From contig NZ_JBLUWW010000003.1 in the NCBI RefSeq assembly GCF_048323655.1, forward strand, positions 791,771 through 855,770: a stretch of 64,000 nt of DNA, given 5' to 3'. The notes beneath the pieces were generated by a model. The model did not search any database. It was not told the DNA's origin and saw only the letters and a program-made list of their open reading frames with translations. The stretch is from Salinimicrobium soli (GTDB taxonomy: Bacteria; Bacteroidota; Bacteroidia; Flavobacteriales; Flavobacteriaceae). A program made the position numbers and the translations under genes. This document shows, in pieces, positions 25,750-33,284 of the stretch. Numbering within the stretch: the first letter of the stretch is position 1; each line of letters starts with the position of its first letter.

Positions 25750-26412
25750 ATGAACAAGCAGGAAAAAGTCCAATTTGTAATAGATACCCTCCAGGAAATA
25801 TACCCAAACGTACCCATTCCCTTAGACCATAAAGATCCTTACACCCTTTTGATAGCCGTCCTGCTTTCAGCACAAAGTACAGATGTGCGGGTGAACCAGA
25901 TCACTCCCCTGCTCTTTGCAAAAGCTGATAACCCGCACGCCATGATCAGACTTTCGGAAGAAGAGATCAGGGAGATCATTAAACCCGTTGGCTTATCTCC
26001 CATGAAAGCCAAGGGAATCTACGGCTTATCAAAGATCCTGATAGAAAAACACAATGGAGAAGTCCCTGCAGATATTGATGCGCTGGAAGAATTACCGGCA
26101 GTTGGTCATAAGACAGCCAGTGTAGTGATGTCACAGGCCTTCAATGTTCCTTCCTTCCCGGTGGATACCCATATTCACCGGCTCATGTACCGTTGGAACC
26201 TGTCCAACGGAAAGAATGTTGTTCAAACAGAAAAGGATGCAAAAAGGCTTTTTCCCAAGGAATTATGGAACGAGCTCCACCTACAAATCATCTGGTATGG
26301 AAGGGAATATTCGCCGGCAAGAGGTTGGGATCTGGAAAAAGACGTAATAACCAGGACGATTGGAAGAAAATCTGTCCTGGACGAATACTATAAAAAAAGG
26401 ACCCGGGGCTAG
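25750..26412 (+). CDS. nth: Endonuclease III-like DNA glycosylase without Fe-S cluster
   Basis: Base-excision repair glycosylase/AP lyase for oxidised pyrimidines. The helix-hairpin-helix carries the catalytic Lys121 in LPAVGHKTASVV, and the catalytic Asp139 is in PVDTHIHRL, as in Nth. Odd point: the protein has no cysteine at all. The C-terminal region YGREYSPARGWDLEKDVITRTIG aligns with the usual C-x6-C-x2-C-x5-C cluster loop but every ligand is replaced. 220 aa is near normal. It is divergent from bcp, so two oxidative-damage genes share a promoter region. Confidence 0.9.
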   Translation: MNKQEKVQFVIDTLQEIYPNVPIPLDHKDPYTLLIAVLLSAQSTDVRVNQITPLLFAKADNPHAMIRLSEEEIREIIKPVGLSPMKAKGIYGLSKILIEKHNGEVPADIDALEELPAVGHKTASVVMSQAFNVPSFPVDTHIHRLMYRWNLSNGKNVVQTEKDAKRLFPKELWNELHLQIIWYGREYSPARGWDLEKDVITRTIGRKSVLDEYYKKRTRG

Positions 26413-26428
26413 TCGGGTCCATCAAAGT

Positions 26429-26575
26429 TTAGTTGATAAAACTTTCGAATTGTATTTTCTTATAGGTGCTAACCCTCAGCGCCTTAGAATAGTTCAAAAG
26501 GAAATCAATTGTTTCCTTTTTCGGGGACATTTCTTTCACTTTTTCGGGTGAGTTCTCAGAGTAAAGTTTTGCCAT
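26429..26575 (-). CDS. Small conserved-looking protein (48 aa) behind the sigma factor gene
   Basis: ATG 26575 to TAA 26429 encodes MAKLYSENSPEKVKEMSPKK followed by ETIDFLLNYSKALRVSTYKK and a short hydrophobic end. Soluble, basic, no signal. It follows the ECF sigma gene by 53 bases in the same direction. The motif KKETIDFLLNYSKAL resembles small Flavobacteriia proteins I recall in the same position, but I cannot name a family. Too short for many gene callers. Confidence 0.65.
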   Translation of the reverse strand: MAKLYSENSPEKVKEMSPKKETIDFLLNYSKALRVSTYKKIQFESFIN

Positions 26576-26628
26576 TATCTGTCAATTAGGATTCCCTTTG
26601 ATAACGGCATTATGTTTTTATTATTGTA

Positions 26629-27213
26629 TTAATTAGTCAAAACTAATTTATGCTTCTCGATAACTTTTCTCAAATTAATAAGTGCATATCGCATCCTTCC
26701 CAAGGCAGTATTGATGCTTACTCCGGTTCTTTCTGAGATTTCCTTAAAGCTCATATCCTTATAGATCCTCATGATAAGCACTTCCAATTGATCTTCCGGA
26801 AGTTCTTTTATGAGCTCTTTTACATCAGCTTCAATTTGATCTTTTATGATCTGCTTTTCAGCATTTAATCCGGAATCACTGAGTACAGAAAAAATATTGA
26901 AGTCGCCGCTGTTCTCAAATTTGGGCATTCTCTTATTTTTCCTGAAGTGGTCAATGACCAGATTGTGGGCAATACGCATCACCCATGGCAAAAATTTACC
27001 TTCTTCGTTATATTTTCCTCTTTTCAGTGTACGAATTACCTTAATAAAGGTATCCTGAAAAATGTCCTCTGCAGTGTCTTTATCAAAGACTTTTGAGAAG
27101 ATAAAGCTGTAAATTCTGTGCTGGTGTCGGTTGATCAGAATCGAAAGAGCATGTTCATTTCCTTCGATGTAGCTTTTTACGAGAAAAGCATCATTTGCCT
27201 CAATATTTTCCAT
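26629..27213 (-). CDS. RNA polymerase sigma factor, sigma-70 family (ECF type)
   Basis: 194 aa from ATG 27213. Region 2 contains DxFQDTFIKVIRTLKRGKY and FLPWVMRIAHNLVIDHFRKNKR; region 4 contains ELPEDQLEVLIMRIYKDMSFKEISERTGVSINTALGRMRYAL, the -35-binding helix-turn-helix. A GTG three codons upstream (27222) is less likely. No anti-sigma gene lies next to it; the only downstream gene is the 48-codon ORF. A TACTTTTG element precedes it, so it probably uses the primary sigma factor. Confidence 0.93.
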   Translation of the reverse strand: MENIEANDAFLVKSYIEGNEHALSILINRHQHRIYSFIFSKVFDKDTAEDIFQDTFIKVIRTLKRGKYNEEGKFLPWVMRIAHNLVIDHFRKNKRMPKFENSGDFNIFSVLSDSGLNAEKQIIKDQIEADVKELIKELPEDQLEVLIMRIYKDMSFKEISERTGVSINTALGRMRYALINLRKVIEKHKLVLTN

Positions 27214-27267
27214 AAGAGTCACTTTTGTCAGGCTGTTGGGGTTGGCCCGGAGGTTAGTTTTCTAGTT

Positions 27268-27275
27268 CAAAAGTA
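27268..27275 (-). promoter_or_regulatory. -7 promoter element for the ECF sigma gene
   Basis: TACTTTTG on the minus strand, perfect TAnnTTTG, about 55 bases upstream of the ATG; a TTG lies 15 bases upstream, shorter than the usual spacing. Confidence 0.5.
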
Positions 27276-27434
27276 ACTTTATGCTATAGGCAAAAGATTT
27301 GGTTAGGTTCTGTTACAGCAAATATAACAGTAAAATTTTTACATATACAAATAAAAGGTTAATGTTTTTAACAATTTAACTTTCAGACTGTTACTTCGAT
27401 CATCACTCACACCAATATTATTTCAGAGTTTAAG

Positions 27435-27442
27435 TATCTTTG
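27435..27442 (+). promoter_or_regulatory. -7 promoter element for uvrA
   Basis: TATCTTTG, perfect TAnnTTTG, 22 bases before the uvrA ATG. No TTG at -33. Confidence 0.5.
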
Positions 27443-27464
27443 CATCCTTACAATAAATTGTACT

Positions 27465-30251
27465 ATGATCGTAGATGTTTCTGCAGCAGATCCCAGGAAG
27501 AATATTATAATAAAAGGAGCCAAACTCCATAACCTGAAAGACATTAATGTCCTTATTCCGCGGAATAAATTAGTGGTGATCACCGGGCTTTCTGGTTCCG
27601 GAAAATCTTCCCTGGCATTTGATACCTTATATGCTGAAGGTCAGCGGCGTTATGTGGAGAGTCTTTCCTCATATGCGAGACAATTCCTTGGCCGACTAAA
27701 CAAACCGCAGGTAGAATCGATCAAAGGGATTGCTCCTGCTATTGCCATTGAACAAAAGGTGAATTCCACCAATCCTCGCTCTACAGTAGGGACTTCTACG
27801 GAAATCTATGATTACCTGAAATTGCTATTTGCCCGAATCGGAAAGACCTACTCTCCTATTTCAGGAGATGAAGTTAAAAAGGACACCGTAACCGATGTGG
27901 TCAATTATATCAAAGATTTTCCTGAAGGCTCAAAAATGCTATTATTAGCACCTGTTCATGTAGAGAATAGCAGGACTCCCGAAGAAAAACTGAAGGTTCT
28001 TCTGCAACAGGGATACAGCCGTATAAAATATAATGATCAGGTACTGAGAATTGATGAGGCCGATCTTTCCGAAGTTAAAGAAGAGGGACTTTACTTGGTT
28101 GTGGACCGGATCGTAACCAAAGAGGATGAAGATTTTTACAACCGCCTGGCAGATGCCGTGCAAACTGCCTTTTTCGAAGGTAAGGGAGAAGTCTTTATTG
28201 AAAGCCTGAAGGATAATAAAATTAGACAGTTTAGCAATAAATTTGAATTGGATGGAATTAGTTTCCTTGAACCCAATGTACATCTTTTTAGTTTCAACAA
28301 TCCTTATGGCGCCTGTCCCAAATGTGAGGGTTACGGAGATGTCATAGGGATTGATGAAGACCTGGTGATTCCTAATACGGGCTTATCTATCTATGAGAAT
28401 GCAATTTTTCCGTGGCGGGGAGAAAGCATGAGCTGGTACAGAGATCAACTGGTCAATAATAGCCATAAATTCGATTTTCCTATTCATAAACCTTATTATG
28501 AGCTTACCCAGGAACAAAAGGACCTTGTATGGAATGGCAATAAATATTTTGAAGGTCTTAATCAATTCTTTGCCTTTTTGGAATCAAAGGCATACAAGAT
28601 CCAAAACAGGGTGATGCTTTCCCGTTATCGCGGAAAGACCCGTTGCCAGGTCTGCAAAGGAAAACGGCTAAGACCTGAAGCTAACTATGTGAAGGTAGGT
28701 GGTGCTACAATAACCGAACTGGTAGAGAAACCGATCAATAAAGTTTCCGCTTTTTTTGATGACCTGGAATTATCAGCCTCAGATGCAGCGATCGCAAAGC
28801 GATTGCTGACTGAGATCAGAAACAGGTTGCATTTTCTCTCACAGGTAGGATTGGATTACCTCACACTAAACCGAAAATCCAATACTCTTTCCGGTGGGGA
28901 ATCGCAGCGTATCAACCTGGCCACTTCATTGGGAAGTAGCCTTGTAGGTTCCATGTATATTTTAGATGAGCCTTCCATAGGCCTGCATCCAAAGGATACT
29001 TTGAAATTGATTGAAGTGTTGAAATCCCTCAGAGATCTTGGAAATACCGTAATCGTGGTAGAACATGATGAGGACATCATGAAAGCTGCCGATGAAATAA
29101 TTGATATAGGTCCCGAAGCCGGCACCAATGGTGGTGAGGTCGTGGCTACCGGTAAATTTTCAGATATTTTGGTTTCCGATTCCCTCACGGCAAAGTATCT
29201 GAACAACACTCTTGAAATAAAGGTTCCGGAAAAAAGGAGGACCTCAAAATACTATGTTGATATTCTTGGTGCCCGGGAGAATAATCTTAAAAATATTGAC
29301 GTCCGATTTCCCCTTGGCGTCTTCACCGCGGTTACTGGAGTTTCAGGAAGTGGAAAAAGTACACTCGTTAAAAAGATCCTCTATCCTGCCATGCTGAAGG
29401 AAATTGGAGGTTATGGTGAAAAGGCCGGGCAGTTCACTAAAATTGAGGGTAATTTCAAAAATGTAACTACTGTTGAATTTGTAGATCAGAACCCGATCGG
29501 GAGGTCTTCCCGTTCAAACCCGGTAACTTATATCAAGGCTTATGATGATATCCGAAATCTTTTTTCAAATCAGAAGCTCAGTGATATAAGAGGTTATAAA
29601 CCGAAGCACTTCTCCTTTAATGTGGATGGCGGACGCTGTGAGACCTGTAAAGGAGAGGGTGAGGTAACTATTGAGATGCAATTCATGGCTGATGTTCACC
29701 TGGTGTGCGAAACCTGTAACGGGAAACGCTTTAAAAAGGAGATCCTTGAGGTCAGCTTTGCCGGAAAGAACATCGATGATGTATTGAATATGACTATTGA
29801 TGACGCAGTGGACTTCTTCAAAGAAAATGGAGAAGATAAGATCACCTCAAAACTTAAACCGCTGCAGGATGTGGGTCTGGGCTATGTACAACTCGGTCAA
29901 AGCTCCTCTACTCTTTCCGGTGGAGAGGCCCAACGAATTAAACTGGCCTCTTTCCTGGTCAAAGGAAATACAAAAGAAAAAGCTCTCTTCATATTTGATG
30001 AACCTACTACGGGGCTTCATTTTCACGATATCCAAAAGCTCTTAAAGTCTTTTAATGCGCTTTTAGAAAAAGGCCATTCCATTATTGTAATTGAACACAA
30101 TATGGATCTGGTCAAATGTGCAGATCATGTTATAGACCTTGGACCCGAGGGAGGCGAAGCCGGCGGACACCTTGTGGCTACAGGAACTCCAGAGGAAGTT
30201 GCAGAGATTGAAAGTTCATTTACTGCACCCTTTTTAAAGGAAAAGCTGTAG
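27465..30251 (+). CDS. uvrA: Excinuclease ABC subunit A
   Basis: DNA damage sensor of nucleotide excision repair, working with UvrB and UvrC. 928 aa, with two ABC ATPase modules. Walker A motifs are GLSGSGKSS and GVSGSGKST; signatures are LSGGESQRINLA and LSGGEAQRIKLA. Zinc modules are visible as CPKC...CQVC and CETCKGEGEV...CETCNGKRF. It appears to be a single-gene unit with its own promoter; what follows is the unusual non-coding region at 30252-30487. Confidence 0.98.
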   Translation: MIVDVSAADPRKNIIIKGAKLHNLKDINVLIPRNKLVVITGLSGSGKSSLAFDTLYAEGQRRYVESLSSYARQFLGRLNKPQVESIKGIAPAIAIEQKVNSTNPRSTVGTSTEIYDYLKLLFARIGKTYSPISGDEVKKDTVTDVVNYIKDFPEGSKMLLLAPVHVENSRTPEEKLKVLLQQGYSRIKYNDQVLRIDEADLSEVKEEGLYLVVDRIVTKEDEDFYNRLADAVQTAFFEGKGEVFIESLKDNKIRQFSNKFELDGISFLEPNVHLFSFNNPYGACPKCEGYGDVIGIDEDLVIPNTGLSIYENAIFPWRGESMSWYRDQLVNNSHKFDFPIHKPYYELTQEQKDLVWNGNKYFEGLNQFFAFLESKAYKIQNRVMLSRYRGKTRCQVCKGKRLRPEANYVKVGGATITELVEKPINKVSAFFDDLELSASDAAIAKRLLTEIRNRLHFLSQVGLDYLTLNRKSNTLSGGESQRINLATSLGSSLVGSMYILDEPSIGLHPKDTLKLIEVLKSLRDLGNTVIVVEHDEDIMKAADEIIDIGPEAGTNGGEVVATGKFSDILVSDSLTAKYLNNTLEIKVPEKRRTSKYYVDILGARENNLKNIDVRFPLGVFTAVTGVSGSGKSTLVKKILYPAMLKEIGGYGEKAGQFTKIEGNFKNVTTVEFVDQNPIGRSSRSNPVTYIKAYDDIRNLFSNQKLSDIRGYKPKHFSFNVDGGRCETCKGEGEVTIEMQFMADVHLVCETCNGKRFKKEILEVSFAGKNIDDVLNMTIDDAVDFFKENGEDKITSKLKPLQDVGLGYVQLGQSSSTLSGGEAQRIKLASFLVKGNTKEKALFIFDEPTTGLHFHDIQKLLKSFNALLEKGHSIIVIEHNMDLVKCADHVIDLGPEGGEAGGHLVATGTPEEVAEIESSFTAPFLKEKL

Positions 30252-30278
30252 TTGGAAAACTTCAAGCGATAATAAAAA

Positions 30279-30294
30279 TTGGCACAACCTTTGA
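30279..30294 (+). promoter_or_regulatory. Sigma-54-like -24/-12 promoter, copy 1
   Basis: TTGGCACAACCTTTGA: TGGCAC, five bases, TTGA. It matches the sigma-54 pattern TGGCAC-N5-TTGC except for GA in place of GC. The identical 16-mer recurs at 30421-30436. It is about 80 bases upstream of a strong terminator with no ORF between. Confidence 0.6.
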
Positions 30295-30350
30295 AAAACA
30301 ATTGACAAGTTGCAAGATTAAGTTTTCACGATTTAAGTTGTAATTAATAA

Positions 30351-30374
30351 TTTTTTGGTTGGTTAGTTTGGAAA
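30351..30374 (+). repeat. Terminator-leading repeat, copy 1
   Basis: TTTTTTGGTTGGTTAGTT followed by TGGAAA, directly before a terminator hairpin. A second copy lies at 31767-31790, also directly before a terminator. Confidence 0.75.
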
Positions 30375-30408
30375 CCCCGAAGGTGTTTTAACACCTCGGG
30401 GTTTTCTT
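30373..30408 (+). terminator. Intrinsic terminator upstream of the 30488 gene
   Basis: AACCCCGA-AGGTGTTTTAACACCT-CGGGGTT followed by TTC and Ts: a long stem with an inner AGGTGTT/AACACCT helix. Confidence 0.9.
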
Positions 30409-30420
30409 ATTAACACAATT

Positions 30421-30436
30421 TTGGCACAACCTTTGA
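30421..30436 (+). promoter_or_regulatory. Sigma-54-like -24/-12 promoter, copy 2
   Basis: Same 16-mer as 30279-30294, here 52 bases upstream of the 30488 ATG. Predicted transcription start near 30447. It is the likely promoter of the secreted repeat protein. Confidence 0.65.
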
Positions 30437-30487
30437 GTTATAATAGAGACTACACCAATCACTTGTTTAACCTTAATTCCCCTTCTT

Positions 30488-31759
30488 ATGAAAAAGATCT
30501 ATTTATTTCTTTCGTTTCTGGTGATTGGTTTTGCTGCTAAAGCTGCTACCATATCAGACTATCCGGGTTCTCCTTATGGAGAGGCCTTCATTTTTGTTGA
30601 GGATGGTGTGGAATTCGCCGTTTATCCAGACGGGCAATTCGACTTCTACTACAACCCACAGAGAAATGGATTTAATATTAACCTTTCAACCCCCAATGTA
30701 AATTTCAGTTACAATTCAGGTTATAATTACGATCCCTATGTTCAGTATGATGATTTTGGCGCCGTGATCCAGATAGAGAACGTTCCTATCTATTATGATT
30801 ACTACGGAAGAATTGTTCAGGCAGGACGAATTACCCTTGACTACCATCCTTTTGGTGGGTTGGCAAGAGTTGGCCATTTATTCCTGCATTATGATCACCA
30901 CAATCATTACACCCATTATACAGGATACATCAATGTCTACAACCGGAATTATATTTACCGCCCATGGCATCGATACTATACCAGGCCAATGGCACATTTT
31001 ACTATAGTATATAATGAGCCGTACAGAGCTTATTATTATCCACATCGTATGAAGTATTCTTCATATAAGAAGTACTATAAAAAGCATTACAAAAAGGATT
31101 TCAGAAGAAGTTATTACAGGCCTGGAGAACGGGTCACCTCTTATTACCGTGGTGAGGTTACTAATTCCCCGCGAAAGATCAGAGTGGTTCGAAATGACCG
31201 CAATGACAGACAAAGAAGTTATTCCGATTCCCGATCCCCTCAAAGAGATGTCTACAGGAACAGGCAGTCTCGTTCAGTTCAAAACGATCGCGGCTCAATG
31301 ACCCGGACAGAAAATGCACGGCAACAAAGAAATACAAGAGAACAGAGAGCAGTAGCTTCCGAAGCGAATAGAAGAACACAGCAAGTAAGGAATAATGAAG
31401 CTGCGGCAAGACAACGAGGAAATGCCAGGGAACAACGGGCAGTGACTTCCGAAGCTAATAGAAGAACGCAGCAAGTTAGGAGTAACGAAGCACCTGCAAG
31501 GCAACGAGGAAATGCCAGAGAACAACGGACAGTTACTTCCGAAGCTAATAACAGAACCCAACAGGTTAGAAGAACTGAAGCTCCTGCAAGGCAACGTGCA
31601 GAGAGACCTGCCAGGCAGGAAAGAAGAGCTGTTGTAAAAGAAAGCAGACAAGAACGTACATCGGCTAAAAGGGCTGAAAGAACCCAAAAGCAGCCTGAAG
31701 TGCAGAATTCAGAAAATACTGGCCGCAGAAGCAGCAGAAGTGCCCGCGGCGGAAATTAA
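30488..31759 (+). CDS. Secreted Tyr/His- and Arg-rich repeat protein
   Basis: 423 residues. Signal peptide MKKIYLFLSFLVIGFAAKA (about 1-20). Residues about 21-150 are Tyr/Asn/Phe-rich beta-type segments; 130-200 are rich in His and Tyr (HYDHHNHYTHYTGY); from about 185 the chain is very basic. Residues 277-366 are three tandem 30-residue repeats (ARQRGNAREQRAVTSEANRR + TQQVRSNEAP), encoded by 90-base repeats, then a shorter Arg-rich tail. No enzyme motif, no C-terminal sorting domain seen. High charge suggests binding to anionic polymers, which is inference. Flanked by a sigma-54-like promoter and its own terminator. Confidence 0.8.
   Translation: MKKIYLFLSFLVIGFAAKAATISDYPGSPYGEAFIFVEDGVEFAVYPDGQFDFYYNPQRNGFNINLSTPNVNFSYNSGYNYDPYVQYDDFGAVIQIENVPIYYDYYGRIVQAGRITLDYHPFGGLARVGHLFLHYDHHNHYTHYTGYINVYNRNYIYRPWHRYYTRPMAHFTIVYNEPYRAYYYPHRMKYSSYKKYYKKHYKKDFRRSYYRPGERVTSYYRGEVTNSPRKIRVVRNDRNDRQRSYSDSRSPQRDVYRNRQSRSVQNDRGSMTRTENARQQRNTREQRAVASEANRRTQQVRNNEAAARQRGNAREQRAVTSEANRRTQQVRSNEAPARQRGNAREQRTVTSEANNRTQQVRRTEAPARQRAERPARQERRAVVKESRQERTSAKRAERTQKQPEVQNSENTGRRSSRSARGGN
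31316..31585 (+). repeat. Three tandem 90-bp repeats inside the secreted protein gene
   Basis: Units start at 31316, 31406 and 31496; each encodes 30 residues beginning ARQ and ending near NEA. A fourth partial unit (ARQRAERP) starts at 31586. Units 2 and 3 are the most alike. Confidence 0.9.
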
Positions 31760-31766
31760 TAGTTGA

Positions 31767-31790
31767 TTTTTTTGGTTGGTTAGTTGGAAA
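31767..31790 (+). repeat. Terminator-leading repeat, copy 2
   Basis: TTTTTTTGGTTGGTTAGTTGGAAA, one or two changes from the copy at 30351-30374, again just before a terminator hairpin. Confidence 0.75.
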
Positions 31791-31828
31791 GTTCCCGGCA
31801 GCATTTTGCGTCGGGACTTTCTTTTTTT
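31788..31828 (+). terminator. Intrinsic terminator after the secreted repeat protein gene
   Basis: GAAAGTTCCCG pairs with CGGGACTTTC across a short spacer, followed by seven Ts. Confidence 0.88.
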
Positions 31829-33284
31829 ATGGAAGTTTGATAAACTTTTTCACAAGTCCATTAATGTCCTTTGACAACTTCAGAAAATAAATCACCAGCA
31901 TATACGCACCAATAATAATAAAGGATTTCAGAAGGATGTTGAATACCGGATGCAGGTTAAAATCCCAGAAATAAAAAGTAAAACTGAATAAGATAATCAC
32001 TCCCAAACCATAGAATGTCTGTAAGGTAAAAGGCTGAATATGGAATTTTTGATACACGATCCAGATCTTTGCGGTGTTATATATTGCAAAGGCCAGAAAA
32101 GTAGCTAATGCCGCTCCAAAAATTCCCAAATTGGGGATCAGAAGTAGATTCAACACAAAAGCCAGTCCCGCTAAGAATACCCCAACAGCAAGTACCAACC
32201 GGTAATAATCTGAATTGAACATTATACTGTTATTGTTCCCTAAAAGGCTGTCATACAGCTTCACACAACTTATCAAAACTACAATTGAAAAGTCGATCTG
32301 GTATTCTTCCGGCACGAGTCGGTACAATTGATGAACGTTAGTAACAATCAGTAAAAAAATAAGTCCGCTGACCAGTAACAGGTTCAAAGAACTTTTTTCA
32401 TACAGGTCTTTCAATCCTTTTTTGTCCCTATTGTTAAGCAGAGTTGCCGTCATGGGATAAGTGATCTGGTGCATAGCCCTTGATGGCACCGCAATTACAG
32501 ATGAGATGTACACTGCGATCCCATATACAGCGACCATTTCGATGGGTAAAAACCGCTCGATCATAACTTTATCAAGATCGAGTAGAACCATAGCTACAGA
32601 TCCTGCAATGAGGATCAAGGAAGAATATTTCAGAATAAAGGACCGGTTCGCAGGAAAACTGAAATGGATTTTAGGCAGGTATAACTTGAAAGCATAAAGC
32701 AACATGACCAGAGTTCTCAACACAAATAATCCGCTTAGAGCAAACACAAATTCTTTTACTGTAAGCCATTTCATAAAGACCATAAGCAGGAGAAGAGAAA
32801 TTCCCAACCGGTGAAAAACCTCCTTCATAAAATTCCCGAAAACACTTTTATAGTGGATCTTGGCCCAGGAAAAGAAGATCTCGAAATACGCAGTGGCCAT
32901 TGCAATGACAAAGATCATCCAGATATACGGTTTCACCAGGGTATTCCCGTCAGAGAAATAGTCCAGTAAGAGTCCGTAGGAAAAATAACCCAGCGTGCCC
33001 AATAAAAGAGCGATTCCCAGCGGCAATAGCAGGATCACGCTCAAAAGTTTATCCTGCTCTTCTTTAGTCTTATAGGCAGAATAGAATTTCACCAGGGTAT
33101 TGTGAACCCCGAAGGCCATTAGTGGCCAGATAAGGTTGGCTGCCGAAAGTAAGAATCCCACCAGACCGTAATACTCCGGAGTCAAAAAATGCGTATAGAG
33201 AAAAAGGGTATTGATAGCACCTATCCCAAAACCTACATAGGTAGTGACAAGATTTTTAGCGGACTGGTTGACTATAATTCCCAT
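31827..33284 (-). CDS. Polysaccharide flippase (Wzx/MATE-like membrane protein)
   Basis: 485 residues that are hydrophobic throughout, with about 12-14 membrane segments, starting MGIIVNQSAKNLVTTYVGFGIG, the usual oligosaccharide flippase (PST/MOP superfamily) opening. It would move a lipid-linked glycan across the inner membrane. Its start codon shares one base with the glycosyltransferase stop (TAATG), so translation is coupled. Together with the YfhO gene it forms a glycan cluster. The glycan itself cannot be inferred. Confidence 0.85.
   Translation of the reverse strand: MGIIVNQSAKNLVTTYVGFGIGAINTLFLYTHFLTPEYYGLVGFLLSAANLIWPLMAFGVHNTLVKFYSAYKTKEEQDKLLSVILLLPLGIALLLGTLGYFSYGLLLDYFSDGNTLVKPYIWMIFVIAMATAYFEIFFSWAKIHYKSVFGNFMKEVFHRLGISLLLLMVFMKWLTVKEFVFALSGLFVLRTLVMLLYAFKLYLPKIHFSFPANRSFILKYSSLILIAGSVAMVLLDLDKVMIERFLPIEMVAVYGIAVYISSVIAVPSRAMHQITYPMTATLLNNRDKKGLKDLYEKSSLNLLLVSGLIFLLIVTNVHQLYRLVPEEYQIDFSIVVLISCVKLYDSLLGNNNSIMFNSDYYRLVLAVGVFLAGLAFVLNLLLIPNLGIFGAALATFLAFAIYNTAKIWIVYQKFHIQPFTLQTFYGLGVIILFSFTFYFWDFNLHPVFNILLKSFIIIGAYMLVIYFLKLSKDINGLVKKFIKLP

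Larger units (their letters stand above)
30305..30408 (+). ncRNA. Possible small RNA or gene remnant between two promoter copies
   Basis: If the upstream sigma-54-like promoter is used, a transcript of about 100 bases would start near 30305 and end at the terminator 30373-30408. The interval contains no ATG. Its 3' part, TTTTTTGGTTGGTTAGTT then TGGAAA and the hairpin, is nearly the same as the 3' end of the 30488 gene unit. It may be a regulatory RNA or the scar of a deleted tandem gene. Confidence 0.4.

Noticed and set aside
25718..25873. Longer N terminus of bcp
   Set aside because: It runs through the promoters and coding region of nth; the family N terminus begins at ATG 25717.
31316..31600. 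Possible CRISPR-like repeat array
   Set aside because: Repeats are 90 bases, in frame, without unique spacers; they encode tandem protein repeats.
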